From positions 1 through 12,403 of the forward strand of contig JAFANL010000036.1 in assembly GCA_019232735.1 (NCBI GenBank): a DNA stretch of 12,403 nucleotides. Reading direction: 5' to 3'. Shown here piece by piece: positions 6,067 to 12,403 of the stretch; position 1 is the first letter of the stretch, and each line of letters opens with the position of its first letter. The stretch is from Aquitalea sp. (GTDB lineage: Bacteria; Pseudomonadota; Gammaproteobacteria; Burkholderiales; Chromobacteriaceae). Below the pieces are notes generated by a model. The model was not told the DNA's origin. It searched no databases and saw nothing but the letters and a program-made list of their open reading frames with translations. The position numbers were made by a program, and so were the translations under genes.

Positions 6067-6576
6067 ATGCACATACCTCCTTCAGCTTCCCCAGCAACAA
6101 GACGCCTGCCACACCGAGCATGGCGTGCCGTATTGCCATGGCTGATTTGCGGCTTGCTGAGCGGTTGCATGAGCGCAGATTACACCATGTTTGATTATCG
6201 TCCCGGCAACAAGATCATAGACGGCGAAGGGGGGAGCAAACGACTGGTGAACGGTGTGGAAATCTGGGATTACGGTGATCCGGCACACCGCTATCGCATT
6301 ATGGGCATGTTGCGCGTCAGCGATTACGACCATCCCTATGTCAACACAACCTTGCTATATACCATTTCCCAGCAGGTGAAACACCTGGGTGGCAATGCTG
6401 CCATTTTGTTGAGCGTCAACGGAGGAATGCGGCGGGCCGTGGATGGCATGGCCTGGCATGAACGGCTGGGTTATCCAGAGGATGATGGCTACCGGGTGAT
6501 CCGCGCCCTGGTGGTGCAATACCTGCCGGATCAGACGGCGCCCACCACGGCTCCGGCTGTCAAAGGGGTTCGCTAA
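6067..6576 (+). CDS. Putative lipoprotein of unknown function
   Basis: A 169-residue protein with a type II (lipoprotein) signal: a basic N-region with several Arg (residues 12-20), a hydrophobic core AVLPWLICGL (21-30) and the lipobox LSGC with Cys34 as the lipidated residue. The residues after Cys are Met-Ser, not Asp, which under the +2 rule would favour the outer membrane. The mature part (136 residues) contains YRIMGMLRVSDYDHPYVNTT and KHLGGNAAILLS, suggesting a compact alpha/beta domain, but I do not recognise the family. ATG 6067 is the first possible start after an in-frame stop at 5995, yet it has no clear ribosome site, so expression may be low. Its 3' end overlaps by 17 bases, tail to tail, with the minus-strand small gene ending at 6560. 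Confidence 0.72.
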   Translation: MHIPPSASPATRRLPHRAWRAVLPWLICGLLSGCMSADYTMFDYRPGNKIIDGEGGSKRLVNGVEIWDYGDPAHRYRIMGMLRVSDYDHPYVNTTLLYTISQQVKHLGGNAAILLSVNGGMRRAVDGMAWHERLGYPEDDGYRVIRALVVQYLPDQTAPTTAPAVKGVR

Positions 6577-6799
6577 GCTGCTTGAGCAGCAGGTCGGCTT
6601 CCACACTGCAATTCTGTACATCATGCTCATGGGCACACAATGCGGCCCCGGCATCGATCAGCTTGTCCAGTTCACTCACGCTCAGATGACCGGCGATGGC
6701 GGCAATCGCCTGCGCCAACAGGAGTGGAATGGTGGTCAGACTCACCGGCTCCTGTGGCGGATGATTTTTCATCATGGTCAGAATATCCATGGCATCCAT
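6560..6799 (-). CDS. Small hypothetical protein, 79 residues
   Basis: The ATG at 6799 is preceded by a strong GGAGG (6808-6812 on this strand) at a spacing of eight bases. This is the reason to prefer it over the longer in-frame start at 6979, whose extra 60 residues look non-coding. The product is 79 residues, mostly helical in look. An Ala/Leu-rich stretch (24-38: IPLLLAQAIAAIAGH) could be a buried or weakly membrane-active helix, followed by SVSELDKLIDAGAALCAHEH and two Cys (55, 64). No signal peptide, no recognised family. It converges with the lipoprotein gene, overlapping its last 17 bases, and is divergent from the DUF1272 gene across 212 bases. Function unknown; coding status rests on the ribosome site and composition. 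Confidence 0.6.
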   Translation of the reverse strand: MDAMDILTMMKNHPPQEPVSLTTIPLLLAQAIAAIAGHLSVSELDKLIDAGAALCAHEHDVQNCSVEADLLLKQLSEPL

Positions 6800-7011
6800 C
6801 ACGCTTCCCTCCTTGATCAGGCCAAGCTTAGAGCCACTCAATATGTAATCGTTCAATTTATACTGTTTAACAAATATTGCATTGATAGCTGCACCCAAAC
6901 GGACGCCCACGGGGGCAGGTCCGGAATTGGCAGAATATTGTCTGCTATTGATCTGTTCCGGCCATGGCTTGCAGGCCAAGCTATCCGTGTTTCTTTTTCC
7001 GGAGGATGGTC
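6800..7011. promoter_or_regulatory. Divergent intergenic region with AT-rich core
   Basis: These 212 bases separate the small minus-strand gene from the DUF1272 gene. Bases 6840-6890 are markedly AT-rich (ATATG, ATTTATAC, AACAAATATTGC), as expected for promoters firing both ways. I cannot place -35/-10 pairs with confidence. Ribosome sites lie at both ends: GGAGG at 6808-6812 (minus) and GGAGGA at 7001-7006 (plus). Confidence 0.4.
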
Positions 7012-7299
7012 ATGCTGGAACTGCGTCCCTGCTGCGAGCACTGTCGTGCTTCGCTCCCCCCTGATGCACCCCAGGCACGTATCTGCTCGTTTGAGTGCAC
7101 CTTTTGCGCTGATTGCGTGGCCCTGTTACAGGGAGTCTGCCCTAATTGCGGCGGCGGCTTTGCCCCCCGCCCCATCCGCCTCGCCAGTCAGGGCCGGCAT
7201 GGCAATGATTTACAACATTACCCCGCAGGCCAGCGCGAAGTTTACCGACCAGTAGATCTGGAGGCCCATGCCCGCTGGCTGGCCAGCCGATCCAGCTGA
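7012..7299 (+). CDS. DUF1272 Cys-rich putative zinc-binding protein
   Basis: A 95-residue protein matching the DUF1272 family: MLELRPCCEHC at the start, then ARICSFECTFCADC and GVCPNCGGGF. Cysteines at 7, 8, 11, 25, 29, 32, 35, 43 and 46 suggest a double zinc-ribbon or treble-clef-like metal site within residues 1-55. The biochemical role of the family is not known to me. Residues 58-95 (QGRHGND to the end) form a polar tail beyond the conserved core, with the segment VYRPVDLEAHARWLA. The start ATG 7012 is set by GGAGG at 7001-7005; an ATG at 7006 touches that site and an upstream ATG at 6964 would add non-family residues. It is probably monocistronic, with a strong hairpin 18 bases after the stop. 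Confidence 0.88.
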   Translation: MLELRPCCEHCRASLPPDAPQARICSFECTFCADCVALLQGVCPNCGGGFAPRPIRLASQGRHGNDLQHYPAGQREVYRPVDLEAHARWLASRSS

Positions 7300-7315
7300 G
7301 ATGGCAGAAAAATGC

Positions 7316-7344
7316 AAAAGGCCTGCGTGTAGCAGGCCTTGGCT
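7316..7344. terminator. Bidirectional terminator between DUF1272 and dehydrogenase genes
   Basis: AAGGCCTGC (7318-7326) and GCAGGCCTT (7332-7340) form a perfect 9-bp stem with a five-base loop. On the minus strand it is followed by TTTTGCATTTTT, a good T-run, so it mainly terminates the dehydrogenase gene ending at 7362. On the plus strand it can end the DUF1272 transcript. Confidence 0.85.
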
Positions 7345-7361
7345 TAGCAAAAACAACAGAC

Positions 7362-8228
7362 TTAATTTTGCTGCCAGATCAACTTGGCAATGGCCGAGGA
7401 GTCCAGCTCCCCTTCCCCCTGCTCCACCAACTGGCGGATCAAGCCTTCGACCCGCTCCGCCTCCGGCAGGCGAATACCCAGTTGCTGTGCAGTATCCAGC
7501 ACAATCCCCATATCTTTCAGGTGCAAATGTGCCTTGAAGCCGGGAACGTAATTGTCGTCAATCATGCGCTGGCCATGAATATCCAGCACACGGCTCTGGG
7601 CAAACCCGCCCAGCAATGCTTCCCGCACCGGAGCGGGGTCAACTCCGCAAGCCTTGGCCAGTTTCATGACCTCGGCCACAGCAGCAACGCCGACGCCAAC
7701 CGCAATCTGATTGCAGGCCTTGGCCACCTGACCGGCCCCGGATGCGCCGATATGGGTAATGGTCTTGCCCATGGCCTCCAGGGCGGGGCGAACGCGCTGC
7801 AGCGCCTCGGCCTTGCCACCCACCATGATGGTGAGCGTGCCATTCACGGCACCGACCTGGCCGCCAGATACCGGGCAATCGAGGAAGTCCACACCGGATG
7901 CCGCCAGACGAGCGGCAATATCGCGCGCACCGATCGGGGAAATCGTGCTCATGTCCACACAGACCAGACCTGGGGCTGCGCCATGGACCGCACCTTGCTC
8001 GCCCAGCAGCACCTGCTCCACATCCTTGGTATCCGAGACATTGCTGATCAGCACGTCGACTTGAGCGGCCAATTGCGCAGGACTGTCTGCCCATGTGGCA
8101 CCAGCCTCCAAAGCCGCCTTGGCACTGTCACGCCGACGTGACCAGACGCTGACGGCATGGCCGGCTTTCAGCAGGTTCAACACACAAGGCAGACCCATGA
8201 TGCCCAATCCAATATAACCGACCTTCAT
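7362..8228 (-). CDS. NAD(P)-dependent beta-hydroxyacid dehydrogenase (GarR/GlxR-like)
   Basis: A 288-residue cytoplasmic enzyme of the 3-hydroxyisobutyrate dehydrogenase family, which oxidises or reduces short 3-hydroxy acids with NAD(P). It shows the Rossmann motif GLGIMG (7-12), DMSTISP (92-98), the substrate loop DCPVSGG (117-123), and GAGQVAKACNQ (164-174) with the catalytic Lys170. Lys238 in LHLKDM is also typical. The style is closest to 2-hydroxy-3-oxopropionate (tartronate semialdehyde) reductase, but 3-hydroxyisobutyrate or a related substrate is possible, and no glycolate or glycerate genes are nearby to settle it. ATG 8228 is chosen because GGAG lies five bases upstream and the protein then starts MKVGYIGLGIMG; the ATG at 8249 adds seven residues that overlap the ribosome site. 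It is a single gene with a strong terminator. Confidence 0.92.
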   Translation of the reverse strand: MKVGYIGLGIMGLPCVLNLLKAGHAVSVWSRRRDSAKAALEAGATWADSPAQLAAQVDVLISNVSDTKDVEQVLLGEQGAVHGAAPGLVCVDMSTISPIGARDIAARLAASGVDFLDCPVSGGQVGAVNGTLTIMVGGKAEALQRVRPALEAMGKTITHIGASGAGQVAKACNQIAVGVGVAAVAEVMKLAKACGVDPAPVREALLGGFAQSRVLDIHGQRMIDDNYVPGFKAHLHLKDMGIVLDTAQQLGIRLPEAERVEGLIRQLVEQGEGELDSSAIAKLIWQQN

Positions 8229-8233
8229 ATCCA

Positions 8234-8237
8234 CTCC
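8234..8237 (-). promoter_or_regulatory. Ribosome binding site fixing the dehydrogenase start
   Basis: GGAG on the minus strand, five bases before ATG 8228. It supports this start over the in-frame ATG at 8249, inside whose seven-residue extension the site falls. Confidence 0.7.
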
Positions 8238-8340
8238 AGGAATATCCAACGGAAAAGAATAAGATTACCGCAAAGTGCAGACCTCAAGGCAACTGCCTAC
8301 ATAAATTTTCAGCGGGTGGTGCCGCCACAGCGAGAGCAGC

Positions 8341-8682
8341 TCAGCCCGATGGCAGGCTATTGCGACGACCGGCCAGCCAGGATTCAAACTCGAAGTCTGC
8401 CCCGGTCGCCTTGTTTTCCAGGAAATAGACAAAGGCAAGAATCTCGGCCACCGCGCGATATAGCTCTTCCGGAATATGCTGGTCCAGATCGACCTGCATC
8501 AACAGCGATACCAGCTCGGGAGAGTCATGCACAAAGACACCAGCATCTTTGGCACGGTCGATGATGCGCTCCGCCAATTGGCCATAGCCTTTGGCAACCA
8601 CAGTAGGGGAACGCTGACCTTCGCGATAGGCCAGCGCCACGGCCGACTTGCGACCGTCTTCAACCTTGGGAGAGCGTGCCAT
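8341..8682 (-). CDS. Stand-alone FlhB C-terminal-domain-like flagellar protein
   Basis: A 113-residue protein that aligns with the cytoplasmic C-terminal domain of FlhB (FlhB/YscU export-switch family): SAVALAY (13-19), VVAKGYGQLAERIIDRAKDAGVFV (28-51), HDSPELVSLLM, and IPEELYRAVAEILAFVYFLE (70-89). The four-helix membrane part of FlhB is absent. Where FlhB has the self-cleaving NPTH just before this block, the aligned residues 9-12 are DGRK, so autocleavage is not expected. Such FlhB-like proteins, called FhlB in some systems, accompany fliK-like genes in many bacteria and can partly stand in for the FlhB C-terminus. It overlaps the 3' end of the upstream fliK-like gene by 23 bases and is the last gene of this flagellar series. 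A canonical flhB should exist elsewhere in the genome. Confidence 0.88.
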   Translation of the reverse strand: MARSPKVEDGRKSAVALAYREGQRSPTVVAKGYGQLAERIIDRAKDAGVFVHDSPELVSLLMQVDLDQHIPEELYRAVAEILAFVYFLENKATGADFEFESWLAGRRNSLPSG

Positions 8683-9721
8683 GTTTCACCATCAGGTTGG
8701 CTAGTGTCAGGCCCGCAGCCTCCATGCCACTTTGCAGCTGCGCGGCATGCTGCTGAATCAGGCCGCTGGCCTCATCTTCTTCGGCCAGAAACGAGACCTG
8801 TACATTCTGCCCGACCAGACGTACGCGGGCAGACAATCCCCCCAATGCTGGCAGGTTCAATGACAGCGAGGTGCTCCACACGGCAGCATCATCGGCACCC
8901 AGGCTGCCACGACGCTCTTCGGTCTTTTCCTGCTGTATCTGCAGTTGCATGGGTTGACCAGGCCAAGCATAACCATTGAGCTGCAGTTGCTGGTTTTCCA
9001 CAATGTCCAGCTGGCGCTGTACCAGATTGGCCAGCTCAGGTGCCACGGTTCTGGGATTGAATGCGGTGGATGATGCATTACTGCTACTACTGCTGGCCGC
9101 AGCATGATTGGCCATGTCTTCATTCAACTTGCTCAACAGCCGCGACTGGGGCTCCTGCTGAACCTGGGTCAAGCTGTGGCGGCCATCCAGCCACTCCTTG
9201 AGATGAGACTCATAAAACAGGCCACTCTGGCTGACATTGTCTTTCAGGTCCTGGGCCAGATTGGCCGGGGCTTGCTTTGCCGCATCCAGACTGAGATCGG
9301 CGGTCGGCAAACCGGGCTTGCTGGTCTGCAAGATCCCGGTGAGATATTTGGAAGCGGAACTGAGCTGGACCTCGACAGAGCCATCCGCTGGTGCATCCTT
9401 GCTCTGCTCCTGCAAGGCAAAGCTGAGTGTGGGTGACAGCGTGGCCACCTTCAGCGACAAGGTATCCCCGCTGACGGTCATTCCCTGTGGGACCACAAGG
9501 TTGAACAGGCTGTTCTTGATCAGTACCGATAGCTGCTGACCATTATCAGTGCTAGCCACCACCTGCGCATCGACCTGCTCGCCCAGCATGAGTGGCGGCA
9601 TCCGTGACGGCAAAACACTGGCATCAAGTAGTGCGCGCCCCCCTTCCAGCAGCAGTCGTACCGAAGAAACCGTTTGGGGTGCCAGTGCTCCGCCAACCGT
9701 GGGCGGCAAGGAAGGAATCAT
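8660..9721 (-). CDS. FliK-family flagellar hook-length control protein
   Basis: A 353-residue protein with FliK-like architecture. An N-terminal region (about 1-105) contains a beta-rich segment with LGEQVDAQVVAS. A variable middle follows, including SGLFYESHLKEWLDG (166-180) and a Ser/Asn/Ala linker (206-223). The C-terminal domain (about 285-345) has LNLPALGGLSARVRLVGQNVQVSFLAEE and a final helix ending ANLMVKHG, as in the Flg_hook domain that contacts FlhB. FliK is the secreted ruler that triggers the switch from hook to filament export. This copy lies with late genes and an FlhB-like partner, so it may be a second, FliK-like protein and the canonical fliK may lie with the hook genes; I therefore give no symbol. 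Its ATG overlaps the previous stop (ATGA at 9718-9721), indicating translational coupling. Confidence 0.82.
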   Translation of the reverse strand: MIPSLPPTVGGALAPQTVSSVRLLLEGGRALLDASVLPSRMPPLMLGEQVDAQVVASTDNGQQLSVLIKNSLFNLVVPQGMTVSGDTLSLKVATLSPTLSFALQEQSKDAPADGSVEVQLSSASKYLTGILQTSKPGLPTADLSLDAAKQAPANLAQDLKDNVSQSGLFYESHLKEWLDGRHSLTQVQQEPQSRLLSKLNEDMANHAAASSSSSNASSTAFNPRTVAPELANLVQRQLDIVENQQLQLNGYAWPGQPMQLQIQQEKTEERRGSLGADDAAVWSTSLSLNLPALGGLSARVRLVGQNVQVSFLAEEDEASGLIQQHAAQLQSGMEAAGLTLANLMVKHGTLSQG

Positions 9722-10074
9722 GAAGTGGAATTATTGCGATAGAGCGAAATGATCAGCTCGGCTTCGCTACGCGAAATACCGCATTGTGTTGCCACTTCCG
9801 AGGCGGGAATACCTTGCTTGATCATTTCAATAGCCTGGTTGTAAGGGCTGAGTACGGCTGGCTCATTCTGCTTTTGTTGCTCCAGCCTGGCGAGCAGTCG
9901 GGCAAAATCGCGCTGCAGGGTGCTGATCTGCTGCTGCTGCTGATCCAGATACAAAGCCGTCAGCTTGTCGCGGCGGTTCTCCAGCAGCCGCAGCTGCCAG
10001 TACAGATAGCCGCAGGCCGCAACCAGCCCCAGCAAGACAAAACCGACGAAATAGAAAAAGAGCGGACTGGACAT
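9718..10074 (-). CDS. DUF2802 membrane-anchored protein of flagellar operon
   Basis: A 118-residue protein. Residues 5-27 (LFFYFVGFVLLGLVAACGYLYW) form one N-terminal transmembrane helix. A basic and Gln-rich coiled-coil region follows (about 28-68, with QQQQQ at 45-49). The C-terminal block PYNQAIEMIKQGIPASEVATQCGISRSEAELIISLY (77-112) is the DUF2802 motif, which looks like a helix-turn-helix of the kind used by transposase or resolvase DNA-binding ends. The family recurs in flagellar and chemotaxis loci, but its function is not established. A purine-rich AAGGGGG is placed suitably before the ATG at 10074. It lies downstream of fliT and its stop overlaps the start of the FliK-like gene by four bases, so it belongs to that subcluster. 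A membrane-bound protein that also binds DNA would be unusual; the motif could equally bind protein. Confidence 0.85.
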   Translation of the reverse strand: MSSPLFFYFVGFVLLGLVAACGYLYWQLRLLENRRDKLTALYLDQQQQQISTLQRDFARLLARLEQQKQNEPAVLSPYNQAIEMIKQGIPASEVATQCGISRSEAELIISLYRNNSTS

Positions 10075-10115
10075 GGCGACCCCCTTGCTGCACTTTTTCT
10101 AAGTGTATGGTGAAA

Positions 10116-10135
10116 CCGGCAACAACCCAAGCCGG
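10116..10135. terminator. Weak hairpin after fliT
   Basis: CCGGC (10116-10120) and GCCGG (10131-10135) can pair around a ten-base loop in the 64-base gap between fliT and the DUF2802 gene. On the minus strand only TTTC follows. It may give partial termination, lowering expression of the last three genes. Confidence 0.3.
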
Positions 10136-10138
10136 CCT

Positions 10139-10453
10139 TTACAAAGAATAAGTCTTCAGCAGACGGTTGTTCTGGCTGACGCTCTGCATTTCCTCGCGCA
10201 AGCTGTCTATCCAGGCGGCGATCTGCTGTTGTAGCAACTCGCGCTGCGCGACCAGCTGTTGTAATTGCGGACGCAACGCCACCGGCAAACTGGCACTCCC
10301 GGCCTGCCACTGGGGCAACAACACGGCCAGCTCGCTTTCCTGCTGGGCCGATAAGCGGACAACCAGATCAAAATCCTTGGTCTCACAAGCAGCCAGTGCC
10401 TGGGCCACCATCGCCAGAATGGCTTCTATCTGCAGTTGTGCAGGGCTGTCCAT
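10139..10453 (-). CDS. fliT: FliT, flagellar export chaperone for FliD
   Basis: A 104-residue, all-helical, Gln/Leu-rich protein (LQQLVAQRELLQQQIAAWIDSLREEM in the second half) in the fliD-fliS-fliT position. It fits FliT, the cytoplasmic chaperone that keeps the filament cap protein FliD export-ready and in enterobacteria also inhibits the FlhDC regulator. FliT sequences diverge strongly, so the call rests on length, helical composition and gene order. ATG 10453 has GAAGG (10461-10465 on this strand) at a spacing of seven. The in-frame ATG at 10483 would add ten residues, overlap the end of fliS by 11 bases and has no ribosome site; it remains possible through translational coupling. A 64-base gap with a weak hairpin follows. 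Confidence 0.85.
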   Translation of the reverse strand: MDSPAQLQIEAILAMVAQALAACETKDFDLVVRLSAQQESELAVLLPQWQAGSASLPVALRPQLQQLVAQRELLQQQIAAWIDSLREEMQSVSQNNRLLKTYSL

Positions 10454-10472
10454 ACCAACACCTTCGATCCGC

Positions 10473-10901
10473 TCAGTAGGCATTACTGGCTGCGGCAGAT
10501 GACATGCTGGAGCGATTCAACTCTTGCCATGCCGGCAGAATGGTTTCCAGCAAGCGGCGGACTTCGGCCAGGATTTCCGGGTCATTTTTGAGGTTGGCAA
10601 TGCTCAGCCGCTGCTTCATGTAAATGTACAAGTCATTCAGGTTGGTGACGGCGTCATTGCGTTGTTGCAGATCCAGCGATTCGCGCAGGCCATCGATGAT
10701 ATCGATGCTCTTGGAAACCAGTCGCGCCTTTTCATCGTAACGCTGAGCGTCAATGGCGTAAGCCGCCTGGTTGATTGCCTTGATGGCGCCTTCGTACAAC
10801 AGCACCACCAAGCCGACCGGGCTGGCTCCATACACCGTGGCCTTCAAGGCGTCGTCTTCATACGCCTTGTTGAATTGCTTGAGCATTTTGGAATTCAGCA
10901 T
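10473..10901 (-). CDS. fliS: FliS, flagellin export chaperone
   Basis: A 142-residue helical protein with the FliS signature: FNKAYEDDALKATVYGASPVGLVVLLYEGAIKAINQA near the N-terminus (10-46), then SKSIDIIDGLRESLDL and LNDLYIYMKQRLSIANLKND, matching the four-helix bundle that wraps the flagellin C-terminus in the cytoplasm and prevents early polymerisation. The C-terminal tail (about 128-142) is Ser/Ala-rich and probably flexible. It begins 24 bases after fliD and abuts fliT, so all three share a transcript. The ribosome site before ATG 10901 is poor (GGTAAAG). Confidence 0.95.
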   Translation of the reverse strand: MLNSKMLKQFNKAYEDDALKATVYGASPVGLVVLLYEGAIKAINQAAYAIDAQRYDEKARLVSKSIDIIDGLRESLDLQQRNDAVTNLNDLYIYMKQRLSIANLKNDPEILAEVRRLLETILPAWQELNRSSMSSAAASNAY

Positions 10902-10925
10902 GATTCTTTACCGTGTTAGTCCCGC

Positions 10926-12284
10926 TCAGCTTAACAAGCCGGACAAGTTGCTGGTCGATTGCTGCATTTTCGACAATACGGCATTCAACGCTGTGTACTG
11001 CTGGGTATATTGGGCCTGGCGCGCACTCAATTTGGCGCTCAGATTGGTTTGCAGGCTGGATTCCGAAGTAATCAGACTATTGATCGTCGACTTGCTGGTT
11101 TCAATCACCCCTTTGGGCCCCAGCAAATCATTCACTGCTGCTCCAATCCGGTCGCCAAAACCGGTATTGCTGGTATTGCCAAACAGATTGGCCACTGCAG
11201 ATGGATTGGCACTCAATGCCTTGTTGAAGGCAGTCTGGTCCAGTTTCAAGCTACCGTCTTTCTGGATGGCGATACCAGCCTGGGCCAGATAGCCATAGGA
11301 AGCAGAGGCATCAACACCAGGAATGGGGGTGCTGAGAATACTGGTCAGCTTCTGCTGTATGGCCAACATCGAAGCATTGGCTTTCAAACTACCGGAGCGT
11401 GCAGAATCTACTGCAGACTTGACCTGATTATAAGCATCGACAAAACCTTGCAGCGATGCTGCGATACCGCTGCTATCTGAAGACAGGGTAATGGTGGAGA
11501 GTCCCTGCTTGCTGATATCGATGTTACTGCCGGCAATGACATTACTCAGATGATTGCTGCCAGATGAAACACTGACGCCATTGACCGTCAGTTGAGCATC
11601 CGATGCGGCGGCGGACTCACTGACTGCAGTAGTACTTTGCGTCAGACCCACCAGGTTGGAACCCGCGGTCGTTCCTGAGTCGGAACCCCCAGCCGTTATC
11701 GAAAAGGCGTTATCACTTCCGGATGCAGCCGAGGCCAATACCAGCTTGTACTGACCATTATTCTGCACTACAGAGGCGTTGACACCGGCACCACTCTGGT
11801 TGATACGGTCGGAAATGGATTGCAGGCTAACCGTATCACTAGTACTTGGCGTCAAATTGATGACCGTGCTCTTGCCCCCCACACTCAAGGTCAAGGAGCT
11901 TGGTGCACTGGTGAGTGCGGCCTTGGGATCGGTAATAGCCTTGCCACCAAATTGGTCAAACACCAGTTGGCGCGACTTTGCCAACTGAGTCACGTTCAAG
12001 GTGTAACTACCTGCCACCCCACCAGTTGTCGTGCTGACATTGGCCACACTGGTATCACTGGAACTGGCTTTGAATTGCTGCAGGAAGGCACCGGTAGACA
12101 ATTTGCCGGCCGCACTTTGCAGTGAAGACAGTGCGGAGCTGATCTGACCAATAGAGCTAAGCTGGGTATTGTATTTGCTGCTGCGCTGCTGACTGGCCTG
12201 CAGAGGTTGCTGCTCAATGGTCATCAACTGGCTAACAATGGACTGCACATCCAATGAGCCAACGCTGGTGGTTATCGAAGCCAT
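10926..12284 (-). CDS. fliD: FliD, flagellar filament cap protein (hook-associated protein 2)
   Basis: A 452-residue protein, close to the usual FliD size. The N-terminal FliD domain (about 1-105) holds the conserved start SVGSLDVQSIVSQLMTIEQQP. The exposed middle region (about 120-225) is rich in Ser, Thr and Gly and is expected to be variable. The C-terminal FliD domain (about 225-440) includes DAQLTVNGV, FVDAYNQVKSAV (281-292), YGYLAQAGIAIQKDGSLKLD and a terminal coiled coil (about 405-445). There is no cysteine and no Sec signal; export is through the flagellar type III apparatus, and a pentamer caps the growing filament and inserts flagellin. GGAGG (12294-12298) lies nine bases before ATG 12284. 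It follows flaG directly and precedes fliS. Confidence 0.97.
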   Translation of the reverse strand: MASITTSVGSLDVQSIVSQLMTIEQQPLQASQQRSSKYNTQLSSIGQISSALSSLQSAAGKLSTGAFLQQFKASSSDTSVANVSTTTGGVAGSYTLNVTQLAKSRQLVFDQFGGKAITDPKAALTSAPSSLTLSVGGKSTVINLTPSTSDTVSLQSISDRINQSGAGVNASVVQNNGQYKLVLASAASGSDNAFSITAGGSDSGTTAGSNLVGLTQSTTAVSESAAASDAQLTVNGVSVSSGSNHLSNVIAGSNIDISKQGLSTITLSSDSSGIAASLQGFVDAYNQVKSAVDSARSGSLKANASMLAIQQKLTSILSTPIPGVDASASYGYLAQAGIAIQKDGSLKLDQTAFNKALSANPSAVANLFGNTSNTGFGDRIGAAVNDLLGPKGVIETSKSTINSLITSESSLQTNLSAKLSARQAQYTQQYTALNAVLSKMQQSTSNLSGLLS

Positions 12285-12321
12285 CGCACACTACCTCCCT
12301 ACAAACACAAAACACACTGCT

Positions 12322-12403
12322 TCAGGCTTTATCCTTGAGCAGCAAACCCTTGAAATCACCGATTGCCTTGGCAATCCGGATGGCGTCCTCTGACGGAATT
12401 TGC
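12322..12403 (-). CDS. flaG: FlaG family protein, C-terminal end (partial)
   Basis: On the minus strand one frame enters at the right edge and ends at the TGA complementary to 12322-12324, giving 26 residues: QIPSEDAIRIAKAIGDF then KGLLLKDKA. This matches the conserved C-terminus of FlaG proteins (QIPSEE..., then GLLF/LKDKA), a small family usually encoded between flagellin and fliD and linked to filament length. The gene is cut by the window edge, so start and length are unseen. The stop is 37 bases before fliD, in the same direction, as expected for a flaG-fliD-fliS-fliT operon. Confidence 0.8.
   Translation of the reverse strand, partial: QIPSEDAIRIAKAIGDFKGLLLKDKA

Noticed and set aside
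6800..6979. N-terminal extension of the small minus-strand protein to ATG 6979
   Set aside because: It spans the AT-rich divergent promoter region and lacks a ribosome site, whereas ATG 6799 has GGAGG at good spacing.
6623..7255. Plus-strand ORF of 210 codons
   Set aside because: It overlaps the small minus-strand gene and the DUF1272 gene in another frame, and has no domain-like segment.
7368..8141. Plus-strand ORF of 257 codons
   Set aside because: Antisense shadow of the dehydrogenase, whose Rossmann, substrate and catalytic motifs are intact.
8229..8249. Dehydrogenase start at ATG 8249
   Set aside because: The seven extra residues are encoded by the region holding the ribosome site of ATG 8228, and the family starts with MKVGYIG.
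8287..8328. Short inverted repeats (AGGCA/TGCCT, GTGG/CCAC) after the FlhB-like gene as a terminator
   Set aside because: Arms of four or five bases with loops that are too short or no T-run; not enough to call a terminator.

Overview
The window looks like a chromosomal segment of a motile, moderately GC-rich betaproteobacterium. A member of the Neisseriales (Chromobacteriaceae-like) is my best guess. That placement is an inference from the flaG-fliD-fliS-fliT order, the kinase/PP2C/rph cluster divergent from yicC, the DUF1272 protein and the general protein style; no taxonomic marker such as an rRNA gene is present. I see no tRNA, rRNA, CRISPR array, insertion sequence or phage gene.

Layout, left to right. 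(1) 1-552 is the 3' part of a Lys/Ala/His-rich tandem-repeat protein of histone-H1-like composition, closed by a UUCG-loop terminator. (2) 638-1447 encodes an exported trypsin-fold serine protease; it converges, across a bidirectional terminator, on a minus-strand cluster. (3) That cluster (4248 down to 1501) is a Hanks-type Ser/Thr kinase, a PP2C phosphatase and RNase PH. It is divergent from yicC (4348-5214), an endoribonuclease family gene with its own terminator. (4) 5215-6066 is a gene-poor, AT-richer stretch with small dyads and a probably decayed exported small ORF. (5) 6067-8228 holds a lipoprotein of unknown function, a convergent 79-residue small protein, a DUF1272 Cys-rich putative zinc protein and a beta-hydroxyacid dehydrogenase of the GarR/GlxR type. 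(6) From 12403 down to 8341 runs a flagellar operon on the minus strand: end of flaG, fliD (filament cap), fliS (flagellin chaperone), fliT (FliD chaperone), a DUF2802 membrane protein, a FliK-like hook-length-control protein, and a stand-alone FlhB C-terminal-domain protein. The last three overlap at their ends.

Functional themes. The flagellar block combines filament capping and export chaperones with a FliK/FlhB-type pair that may act on substrate switching. The other coherent block is a phosphorylation switch (kinase plus phosphatase) encoded with two RNA-processing enzymes, RNase PH in the same direction and YicC divergently. Most genes fall into known families. The least explained parts are the repeat protein at the left edge, the 5.2-6.1 kb zone, the lipoprotein/small-protein pair, the long perfect hairpin before rph, and the FlhB-tail paralog lacking the autocleavage motif.
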